64,000 nucleotides of DNA. Origin: an uncultured Blautia sp. (lineage in GTDB: Bacteria > Bacillota > Clostridia > Lachnospirales > Lachnospiraceae). The stretch is from contig NZ_CAKRNY010000006.1 in NCBI RefSeq assembly GCF_934371575.1, forward strand, positions 1 to 64,000, given 5' to 3'. The notes below the pieces were generated by a model, which saw nothing but the letters and a program-made list of their open reading frames with translations, was not told the DNA's origin and did not search any database. Each line of letters starts with the position of its first letter. Within the stretch, counting starts at the first letter, position 1. Shown piece by piece: positions 1 through 7,502 of this stretch. Both the position numbers and the translations under genes were made by a program.

Positions 1-2
1 AT

Positions 3-2372
3 ATTGGATGGTATATTGGTGGAGATTACGAATATACCAAGAATTTCTTTGTGCCAGAGGAGTATAAAGATAAGAAAATCCTCATTGAATTTGAAGGTAT
101 TTACCACAATGGTGAAGTTTACATAAATGGAAAAAAGGCGGCTTACCGTCCTTATGGTTATACCAATTTTTATGTGGATACAGAGGGATTTTTCCAGTAT
201 GGAAAAGAGAATGAGATCAAAGTCATTGCGCGCAATGCTGATCAGCCAAACAGCCGCTGGTATCCGGGAACCGGTATTTACCGTCCGGCTTATCTGCATG
301 TTGCAGGGGAGAAACATATTCCGGTAAACGGTGTGAAAATCCGTACTTTAAGCTATGATCCGGCGAGAATTGAGGTTGTTGTAAAGACTTCTGTGCCGGG
401 AGAGGTTTCCCTGAAGATTGAATTCGAGGGAAATAAAGTGCTGGATGTGAAAGGTGAGAGTACCAAAGAAAATGGTCAGATAGAAACATATCAGGCCATC
501 TTCCAGCTGGATGTTCCAAACGCAAAACTCTGGGATACAGAGTACCCGAATCTCTATACCTGTAAAGCAATTTTCGGCGAAGACGAAGTAACCGAAACCT
601 TCGGAATCCGCGAACTGATCTGGAATCCGCAGGTAGGAATGACCATTAACGGAGAGCGTGTGATCCTCCGCGGAGCCTGCTTCCATCATGACAATGGTGT
701 GCTTGGTGCATGTACTTATCCGGAAGCAGAAGAACGTAAAATGCGCATTTTTAAGGAGAATGGATACAATGCAGTCCGTTCCGCACACTATCCTTGTTCC
801 AAGGCTCTCCTGGATGCCTGTGACCGTGTGGGAATGCTGATGATGGATGAATATGTAGATGTGTGGTACATCCATAAAACTAAATATGACTATGCAGGAC
901 AGCTTGCGGACTGGTGGAAACAGGATTTAAAAGACATGGTTGATAAGGATTACAACCATCCAAGTGTGATCATGTACTCCACCGGAAATGAGGTTGCAGA
1001 GACCGCCCAGAAGAAGGGAATTGCCCTCACCGGTGATATGACAAACTTCCTTCACAGCCTGGATTCAACCCGTCCTGTTACCTGCGGAATCAACATTTTC
1101 TTCAACTTCTTAAGCTCCATAGGACTTGGTGTTTACAGCGATGATAAGGCAGAAAAGAGCGCTGGAAATGCAGAGAAAAATGCCGCTCAGGCAGCTGGAA
1201 AGAATGAGAAAAAAGTAGTTAAAAGTGGTGAAAAGACAGTAAATAAAGCCACAGAAAATGGAAAAAAAGGATTAGGCAGCACCAAGCCGGAAAAGAAGAA
1301 AAAACCAGTAGGAAGCGAGTTCTATAATACTCTTGCCTGTCTGGTTGGAGACTACTTTATGAAGTGCGGTGCTACCCTTTATCCATGCGATTTAAGGACG
1401 AAGGATGCCTACGCAAACATGGATATCGCAGGTTATAACTACGGTATTTTCCGCTACAAGCATGACCTGAAAAAGTACCCGAACCGTCTGATTCTGGGAA
1501 GCGAAACCTTCTGTAAGGATGCGTATAGTTTCTGGGAAATTGCCAAGAAAAACAAACGGATTATCGGTGATTTTGTGTGGGCAGGATGGGATTATATCGG
1601 AGAAGTCGGGGATGGTGCAGCAGAGTATTCTGACTATAAATTTGAAGATCCCGCCACGAGAATGACAGGTGGAAACGGCCGAATCGACCTGAACGGAAAG
1701 CCGCGTGCAGAGGCTGCATATACCAGAGTCGCTTTTGAAAGAGAGACAGGTCCGTTTATTGCAGTTGATCCTGTTTACCAGAAAGAAAAGCTTCGTCTTA
1801 CCGGCTGGCAGCTGACAAAAGCTCTGGAAAGCTGGGCATGGGATGGCTGTAACGGAGAAACGGCGAAGGTAGAAGTTTATGCAAGGGCTGCGCAGGTCGA
1901 GCTGTTTATCAATGGCAAAAGTGTTGGTAAAAAGAAAGTGAAAAAATGTCGTGCAAACTTTAATACCACCTATCAGGATGGGGAGATAACGGCGGTTTCT
2001 TACGATGAAACCGGAAGAGAAATCAACCGTTATTCCTTGCAGACGGCAGGAAAAGAGACGGTTCTTCAGGTGCGTCCAGAGGAGAAAACCGTGAAGCCGG
2101 AGGGCCTTGCATTTATTCAACTGCAATACACAGATAACAAGGGAATCTGGAAACCAATGGAGAAACATAACATAAAAGTAACAGTAGAAAACGGTGTCCT
2201 GAAGGGGCTTGGAAGCCCGGCTCCTTATGTAAAAGGGAATTACACGGACCATACCGTGGCGACTTATTATGGTGAGGCGATGGCAGTTGTACAGGCAGAC
2301 GGAAATGGACCGGTGAAGGTTACCGTGGCAGATGAAGAACGGTTTTATGTGGTGGAAATTCCATGTGAATGA
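3..2372 (+). CDS. GH2 beta-glycosidase (beta-galactosidase/beta-glucuronidase type), 5' end outside window
   Basis: Exo-acting beta-glycosidase of family GH2; the exact sugar is not readable from sequence. The reading frame is open to the left edge, and its first residues align with residue ~46 of the full-length paralogue at 27332, so about 45 N-terminal residues lie outside; the GTG at 51 is not the true start. Order: jelly-roll sugar-binding domain, Ig-like domain, TIM barrel, C-terminal beta domains. The acid/base Glu is in the STGNE motif (codon 990-992) and the nucleophile Glu in LGSETF (codon 1503-1505). No signal peptide is expected, judging from the paralogue, so it is probably cytoplasmic. 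An unusual Lys/Ala/Glu-rich insertion (about 1148-1310) interrupts the barrel; the paralogue has a much shorter one. The esterase gene follows after 41 bp, suggesting one operon. Confidence 0.9.
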   Translation: MGWYIGGDYEYTKNFFVPEEYKDKKILIEFEGIYHNGEVYINGKKAAYRPYGYTNFYVDTEGFFQYGKENEIKVIARNADQPNSRWYPGTGIYRPAYLHVAGEKHIPVNGVKIRTLSYDPARIEVVVKTSVPGEVSLKIEFEGNKVLDVKGESTKENGQIETYQAIFQLDVPNAKLWDTEYPNLYTCKAIFGEDEVTETFGIRELIWNPQVGMTINGERVILRGACFHHDNGVLGACTYPEAEERKMRIFKENGYNAVRSAHYPCSKALLDACDRVGMLMMDEYVDVWYIHKTKYDYAGQLADWWKQDLKDMVDKDYNHPSVIMYSTGNEVAETAQKKGIALTGDMTNFLHSLDSTRPVTCGINIFFNFLSSIGLGVYSDDKAEKSAGNAEKNAAQAAGKNEKKVVKSGEKTVNKATENGKKGLGSTKPEKKKKPVGSEFYNTLACLVGDYFMKCGATLYPCDLRTKDAYANMDIAGYNYGIFRYKHDLKKYPNRLILGSETFCKDAYSFWEIAKKNKRIIGDFVWAGWDYIGEVGDGAAEYSDYKFEDPATRMTGGNGRIDLNGKPRAEAAYTRVAFERETGPFIAVDPVYQKEKLRLTGWQLTKALESWAWDGCNGETAKVEVYARAAQVELFINGKSVGKKKVKKCRANFNTTYQDGEITAVSYDETGREINRYSLQTAGKETVLQVRPEEKTVKPEGLAFIQLQYTDNKGIWKPMEKHNIKVTVENGVLKGLGSPAPYVKGNYTDHTVATYYGEAMAVVQADGNGPVKVTVADEERFYVVEIPCE

Positions 2373-2413
2373 AGTGATCGGCTATGATTTAAGGCAGAAA
2401 AGAGGTTGAAAAA

Positions 2414-3454
2414 ATGAAGAAAAAAGGTTTTATCATAGGTGGAATTTGTCTTGTTGCTGTAGCTGGAATTCTCGGTTACAATCATGAAGCTGTCCGTGTG
2501 GTTTTTCATAATGTATACTCTCCATCAGTGAAATTAGATGATTCTTCCAAATGGAATGGAGGAAAAGCTTATGAGAAGCTGCCATATTCTGAGGCTTCCG
2601 AAAATGACTATCTGGATCTGTATGTGCCGGACAGTGAAGAACCTATGCCTTTGATCATACTGGTACATGGGGGCGGCTTTGTATACAATGACAGCCAGTC
2701 CCGTCAGGCGCAGCTGATGTACCGCTATTTCCGCGATCATGGATATGCATGTGCATCCGTTAACTATCGTCTTGCCCAGGAAGCAGCCTTTCCGGCAGGT
2801 GTGGAAGATGTGAAATCGGCGATCCGTTTTCTTCGTGCAAATGCAGAGAAATATGGATACGATCCGGAGCGTTTTGCAATCTGGGGAGAGTCAGCAGGGG
2901 GCTATTTATCTGTGATCTGTGGCGCTTCCAATGATGAGGAATTTAACCGTGTTCCATTTATCGGGGAAGATGGGAACCATCCTGTTTCCAGTAAAGTGCA
3001 GGTGATCCTGGACTATTACGGCTGTATGGAATTCGGAACTATGGAAGCTGATTACAGGGAGCTGAGGATCCCCAAAATTGTCCGCTGGGCGGCCAGCCTG
3101 TGGCTTCAGGGGGCAATTAAAGATACCGGCTACGAAGATGTGGAATCTTATTGGATGCGCAAGGATGTAAAAACTCTTACCGAGGATGAGAAAAACAACT
3201 ATAGTCCATTATATTATATTGAGAAAAATCTTACGAAGGAAAACAGCCCGGATATATTGATCTGGCATGGTGATGCGGATTTAGATGTCCCGTATCTGCA
3301 GTCTGAGAGACTGAATGCGCTGCTTACAAGAACGGTTGGAGCAGATAAGGTGGAATTTAAGCTTTTTCATAATTATAAGCATGCAGCAGATCAGCTGTAC
3401 AGTGATGAAAATCTGGGCGCTTTGAAAGAATATCTGGACAAGAAATTTGCATAA
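2414..3454 (+). CDS. Membrane-anchored alpha/beta-hydrolase esterase (HSL/BD-FAE-like)
   Basis: Carboxylesterase of the hormone-sensitive-lipase/acetyl-xylan-esterase-like group, 346 residues. Residues 5-23 form one hydrophobic segment after KKK, so it is probably tethered outside the membrane by an uncleaved signal anchor. The oxyanion motif VHGGGF is near residue 84, the nucleophile is Ser160 in WGESAGG, the acid is Asp289 in HGDADLDVP and the base is His323 in NYKHAAD, so the triad is complete. It lies 41 bp behind a GH2 gene and ends at a strong terminator, fitting removal of acyl groups from the same glycan. The substrate (acetyl, feruloyl or other) is unknown. The ATG follows AGAGGTTG at suitable spacing. 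Confidence 0.85.
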   Translation: MKKKGFIIGGICLVAVAGILGYNHEAVRVVFHNVYSPSVKLDDSSKWNGGKAYEKLPYSEASENDYLDLYVPDSEEPMPLIILVHGGGFVYNDSQSRQAQLMYRYFRDHGYACASVNYRLAQEAAFPAGVEDVKSAIRFLRANAEKYGYDPERFAIWGESAGGYLSVICGASNDEEFNRVPFIGEDGNHPVSSKVQVILDYYGCMEFGTMEADYRELRIPKIVRWAASLWLQGAIKDTGYEDVESYWMRKDVKTLTEDEKNNYSPLYYIEKNLTKENSPDILIWHGDADLDVPYLQSERLNALLTRTVGADKVEFKLFHNYKHAADQLYSDENLGALKEYLDKKFA

Positions 3455-3524
3455 AAGGAGCTACATACATTAATAGGGAATGGTTTCTGGGGAAAGAGAA
3501 ACGCATAAGCTGACAGAAACGAAG

Positions 3525-3573
3525 AAAAATATCTGGCGCATGGGTAGAAAAGCACAATGCCAGATATTTTTTT
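3525..3573 (+). terminator. Rho-independent terminator after the esterase gene
   Basis: A perfect 13-bp stem (3525-3537 with 3559-3571) closes a 21-nt loop and runs into a T tract ending at 3573. It lies about 70 bp behind the esterase stop. Confidence 0.85.
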
Positions 3574-3584
3574 GCCCTCAAACA

Positions 3585-3640
3585 AAAAGCCTTGCCAATA
3601 TTCCCGAAAAGCCTTGTCAATATTCTCGAAAACCTTGAAA
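3585..3640. repeat. Short tandem repeat, 22-bp unit
   Basis: Two 22-bp units (3585-3606 and 3607-3628) differ at two positions and are followed by a partial third copy starting AAAACCTTGA. The repeat sits just past the terminator in a 408-bp non-coding gap (3455-3862). I see no gene in that gap; the rest holds this repeat and the dispersed element at 3755. Confidence 0.7.
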
Positions 3641-3754
3641 AAGCTAATGGGGTTTGTTATTCTATCTATGTATATTTATAAATAAGAACGGCAGATACGA
3701 GAACATTGTTGATAAGGCGCATCTGGTTTTTATATTGGAATATGTTTTAGAACG

Positions 3755-3830
3755 TGTTTGAAAAAGATTTTCTGCAAGATGCGCGTTACAGGTTGTAGGA
3801 GATTGTTGGAATGATTTTTCAAACAGGCTC
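3755..3830. repeat. Dispersed intergenic repeat, copy 1, with inverted ends
   Basis: An 11-bp inverted repeat (TGTTTGAAAAA at 3755-3765, TTTTTCAAACA at 3815-3825) bounds about 70 bp. The right end (3808-3830) is identical over about 23 bp to 27111-27133, and AAGATTTTCT (3764-3773) also recurs at 27084-27093, so this is a repeat family rather than chance. It is too short to encode anything and may be a MITE-like or REP-type element. Confidence 0.6.
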
Positions 3831-3862
3831 CAGGTGCAGACATATTGGCTAAAGGAGAAACT

Positions 3863-6800
3863 ATGAAAATAGAAAAAAAACTATGGATCACCCTGTTCGC
3901 ATTTGGGATGTTTGCCATCTGTTTTTCAGGTTGGATCTTCAGTCAGAGTACGGTCAGGGAAAAAATGTTCTGGGATAATACGATCAAATGTGAAACAAAA
4001 GAACTGACGGATGGAGAAATCAAATCAAAGAATATTGCTCTGCCTAAAGACTTCAATGTTCCCAAATCAATCCTGTTTAAAACCACACACACCATTGCAG
4101 AAGTGTGGCTGGACGGAGAAAAAATATACGAATACGGAAACGAAGAAGATGCACCCAGCTTTATGAAGTCACCGGGAAGCTGCTGGCACATTGTGGATAT
4201 TCCGGAAGGAAGCGCAGGCAAAAATCTGGAGGTCAGAATTATTCCGGTATATAATGACTATTATGGAAATGAAGTCAGCATTGTATACGGAACACGAGGC
4301 GACTGCATTCTGAAAATCTTAACGGACAGCTTTAAAACCCTGTTGCTCAGCTGTGGGATCCTGTTTGCAAGCATCATCTGTCTGCTGCTCTATTTGGGAG
4401 CAGTTCGAAGAAAAAGAAGAGACAAAACAGAAGCGAAGATAGAGATCTTTTTAAACCTTGGATTTTTCTCATTGCTGATTGCAGTATGGACACTGGCACA
4501 ATGTGGATTCCTGCAGTTTTTGATCCCGGATGGAAGAACCTTGTACTTTGTAGATTATTTTTCATTCTTCCTTTTCCCGATACCATTTAACTTCCTGCTA
4601 TATGATATCTGCAAAAGCAGATATCATAAAGGTGCATTGATTTTTCCCATTCTTTATCTTGCGAATATGGCAGCTGATGTTCTGATTCAGTGTACAGGAG
4701 TTATTGATATATTCCGAATTCTTCCTGCAACCCATGTTATCATGTCTGGCAATGCGGTTTACACAGTTGCCCTCATTCTTTACGAAGCCAGAAAAGAAGG
4801 CAACGATGAAGCTAAGAAATTCCAGTATCCTATGTGTGCACTCATAGTATTCGGAATGGCAGAAATGTTTCTTTATTATTTAAGAAAATTCCAACAGACA
4901 TCTATTTTGCTTCCTATAGGAACCCTGCTGTTTATCATTATGCTGATCTGGATCCAGGTTTCCCAATACTACGATCAATACATCCAGAAACAAAAGGTAA
5001 TCTATCTGCAGAAAATAGCCAACATGGATATGCTCACAGAGGCCATGAACCGAAATGCTTATGAGGACATGGTGAAATATCTGGATGAAGGTGATATTAA
5101 ACTTCGTACAACAGGTGTGGTTCTGTTTGATCTGGATAATTTGAAAGTGATCAATGACAATTTTGGACATGAAAAGGGAGACGAGGCCCTGAAGCTGTGT
5201 TATCAGTGTATCAGTCAGGCATTTCAGAATGTAAAAAACTGTTTTCGGATTGGCGGTGATGAGTTTGCGTATGTATATCATAGCGATGAGAAGGATATGA
5301 TTCCGGAACGGCTGAAGGCGCTTGAGCTGATTTTGAAAAAAACAGCAGAAACGAACAAGCTGGAGTATCCACTTAGCATGTCCGCCGGATACGCTTATTA
5401 TCAGCCTGATATAGACTTTGACTTTAAGGATATTGTAAGGCGGAGTGACACCATGCTGTACCGTCAGAAGCGCAGAAAGAAGATGGCACAGTCAACTAGT
5501 CTGGATAAGCTGTTTTCCCGTATGGGAAAGCAGTCAACTGAAGAGATTACAGATGAGGTGATCCTGCAGGAGAAAAAGTTTCAGAGCATGTCTGTGGATG
5601 ATCTTTGCAGTGTGATCGATCTTCTTAGCCCGACTACAGATAATTACCCATATGTGGTTGACTTTCGGTCAGATTTTTATTACATAGCAAATCAGGCTCT
5701 TGAACGCTTCTGTATTCCGAAAAATGGTTTTCATAATGTAATTTCGAAGCATAAGGAATTTGTATATGCACCGGATTATGAAAAACTGAAAGCGGAAGTT
5801 GATGACCTTCTTGAAACAGACCGCTGTATCCATAGCATAGAGTGTCGATGGCTGGATCTGAAAAAAATACCGATCTGGATTCATAGCAAAGGGTATCTGG
5901 TCCGTGACGATAATATGAAACCTCTTTATATGATCGGTTGTGTGAATGAGATTGGCGAGAGACAGAAGGCTGATAATGTAAGCGGACTATTGGGAGAGTC
6001 GGGTTTCCGGGAGTATATGAACCAGCTGGATACTCCTTTGGAAACAGGATATCTGCTTCGTATAGGAATTGATCATTTTAAGGAGATCAATGATAACTTC
6101 GGACAGGAGTACGGTGACTTTATACTTAAGAAAACGGCGGAGTGTATTTCTGGCTGTATATCAGAAGGACAGAAGGTGTACAAGCTTGTGGCAGATGAAT
6201 TCCTGATCCTGGATGTTTCTTCTGACGAGGCAAAGGATGCAGATAAGCTTTATGATAAAGTGAGAGAGGCAATAGACAGATTTATTGAAACCAATGAATT
6301 TAAAGTCATGTATACGGTTTCAGGAGGAATTGTACCATTTACGGCATTAAAGGGAAATCAGTGTTCAGAAGCATTGAAGCTGACGGATTTTGCCCTGAAT
6401 GAGGCGAAGAAGCTGGGAAGAAACCGTTGTTATATATTTAATGGGGAAACCTACAGAAAATTTCTTCGGAAAAGAGAGATCACCCAGGAACTGCGGGAAG
6501 CTGTGATCAATGGATTTCAGGGCTTTACAGCTTTTTACCAGCCTGTATTTGCTGAAGATAAAAAAGTGCCTTATGGAGCAGAAGCTTTAATGCGTTTTAC
6601 CTCTGAAAAATTCGGAATGATTTCACCGGCGGAGTTTATTCCTATTCTGGAAGAAACAGGTCTGATTATTCCTGCTGGCCGCTGGATGATGAAAGAGGCT
6701 ATGGGAAAATGCAGTGAGATCAGGAAGATACTTCCAGGGTTCCGGATGAGTATTAATATTTCCCAGGTACAGGCCTCCAAGTCTGATGTGATCCTGGATA

Positions 6801-7237
6801 TCAGTGCAGAAATAAAAAGAACCGGGTTGCCGCTGGAAGCGGTGATCGTGGAATTGACAGAGAGTGATCTTCTGGAACAAAATATAAATGAGAAGCATTT
6901 TCTTACAGAACTGAAGCGAATGGGAATCAGTCTGGCACTGGATGACTTTGGAACCGGATACTCGAACTTCCATTATCTCAGCGAGCTGAAACCAGAGATC
7001 ATTAAGGTTGACCGCTCTTTCACTGCGAAAGCAGTTGCAGATGAACAGGAATATTATCTTCTGAATCAGTTTTGTACCATGATTCATAACCTGGATATGA
7101 AGATTTGCATCGAAGGTGTGGAAAGTGCCCAGGAATGGCTCAAAATCCGAAAGCTGTGCCCGGAATTTACCCAGGGATATTTCTGGGGGAAACCTTGTGG
7201 GTATGAAGAGTTTGTGAAAAAAATGTTGAAAGAATAG
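3863..7237 (+). CDS. Membrane cyclic-di-GMP enzyme: 7TM-like sensor, GGDEF, PAS-like, degenerate GGDEF, EAL
   Basis: Predicted to make and/or degrade cyclic di-GMP at the membrane. ATG 3863 is chosen because AAAGGAG sits 6 nt upstream; a TTG at 3845 has no such site. There is a first helix (~8-27), an outside domain to ~150 and a multi-helix block (~155-380) resembling 7TM sensors. The first GGDEF (464-468) is intact and lacks the RxxD inhibitory site. A PAS-like stretch (~590-690) follows. The second GGDEF reads VADEF (776-780), so that domain is probably catalytically dead. The C-terminal EAL domain has EAL at 907-909, DDFGTGYS and KVDRSF, so phosphodiesterase activity is plausible. It is a single-gene unit closed by the terminator at 7241. 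Which activity dominates cannot be told from sequence. Confidence 0.9.
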   Translation: MKIEKKLWITLFAFGMFAICFSGWIFSQSTVREKMFWDNTIKCETKELTDGEIKSKNIALPKDFNVPKSILFKTTHTIAEVWLDGEKIYEYGNEEDAPSFMKSPGSCWHIVDIPEGSAGKNLEVRIIPVYNDYYGNEVSIVYGTRGDCILKILTDSFKTLLLSCGILFASIICLLLYLGAVRRKRRDKTEAKIEIFLNLGFFSLLIAVWTLAQCGFLQFLIPDGRTLYFVDYFSFFLFPIPFNFLLYDICKSRYHKGALIFPILYLANMAADVLIQCTGVIDIFRILPATHVIMSGNAVYTVALILYEARKEGNDEAKKFQYPMCALIVFGMAEMFLYYLRKFQQTSILLPIGTLLFIIMLIWIQVSQYYDQYIQKQKVIYLQKIANMDMLTEAMNRNAYEDMVKYLDEGDIKLRTTGVVLFDLDNLKVINDNFGHEKGDEALKLCYQCISQAFQNVKNCFRIGGDEFAYVYHSDEKDMIPERLKALELILKKTAETNKLEYPLSMSAGYAYYQPDIDFDFKDIVRRSDTMLYRQKRRKKMAQSTSLDKLFSRMGKQSTEEITDEVILQEKKFQSMSVDDLCSVIDLLSPTTDNYPYVVDFRSDFYYIANQALERFCIPKNGFHNVISKHKEFVYAPDYEKLKAEVDDLLETDRCIHSIECRWLDLKKIPIWIHSKGYLVRDDNMKPLYMIGCVNEIGERQKADNVSGLLGESGFREYMNQLDTPLETGYLLRIGIDHFKEINDNFGQEYGDFILKKTAECISGCISEGQKVYKLVADEFLILDVSSDEAKDADKLYDKVREAIDRFIETNEFKVMYTVSGGIVPFTALKGNQCSEALKLTDFALNEAKKLGRNRCYIFNGETYRKFLRKREITQELREAVINGFQGFTAFYQPVFAEDKKVPYGAEALMRFTSEKFGMISPAEFIPILEETGLIIPAGRWMMKEAMGKCSEIRKILPGFRMSINISQVQASKSDVILDISAEIKRTGLPLEAVIVELTESDLLEQNINEKHFLTELKRMGISLALDDFGTGYSNFHYLSELKPEIIKVDRSFTAKAVADEQEYYLLNQFCTMIHNLDMKICIEGVESAQEWLKIRKLCPEFTQGYFWGKPCGYEEFVKKMLKE

Positions 7238-7240
7238 TAC

Positions 7241-7273
7241 ATCGACCGGGGAAATCCCGGTCGATTGTGTTTT
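7241..7273 (+). terminator. Terminator after the GGDEF/EAL gene
   Basis: A perfect 10-bp stem (7241-7250 with 7256-7265), GC-rich with a 5-nt loop, is followed by TGTGTTTT. It begins 3 bp after the stop codon. Confidence 0.8.
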
Positions 7274-7289
7274 GGGGAGGTTTTGACTG

Positions 7290-7340
7290 TTACTTGTTAA
7301 AGTAAGCGTTGTGAAATTATTCACAGTAAGATAGTATAAT
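7290..7340 (+). promoter_or_regulatory. Candidate promoter/operator for the corrinoid methyltransferase gene
   Basis: A TATAAT box at 7335-7340 lacks a good -35. Upstream lie a 6+4+6 palindrome (TTACTT/AAGTAA, 7290-7305) and a GTGAA/TTCAC palindrome (7311-7324). A weak -35 with nearby dyads suggests activator control. No regulator can be assigned. Confidence 0.4.
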
Positions 7341-7502
7341 CAAATGAGAAAAAAAGAGAAGCGGTTTTTCTTCTTTCTGATATAAAATTGTCTTGTAAAA
7401 GGATATCTTAGCGGAGATATCTATGCCAAGAGAACGAAAATGTTACAACTTGCGGAGAAGATTGTGACAGAAAATTACAATTTCATATTGGAGGGAAAAG
7501 CC

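Noticed and set aside
3845..3862. Upstream TTG start for the GGDEF/EAL protein
   Set aside because: AAAGGAG lies between it and the ATG at 3863, which it serves.
7440..7502. Upstream ATG start for the corrinoid fusion
   Set aside because: There is no ribosome site before it, while TTGGAGGG precedes ATG 7503 and the family begins with IIIGEKLNGS.
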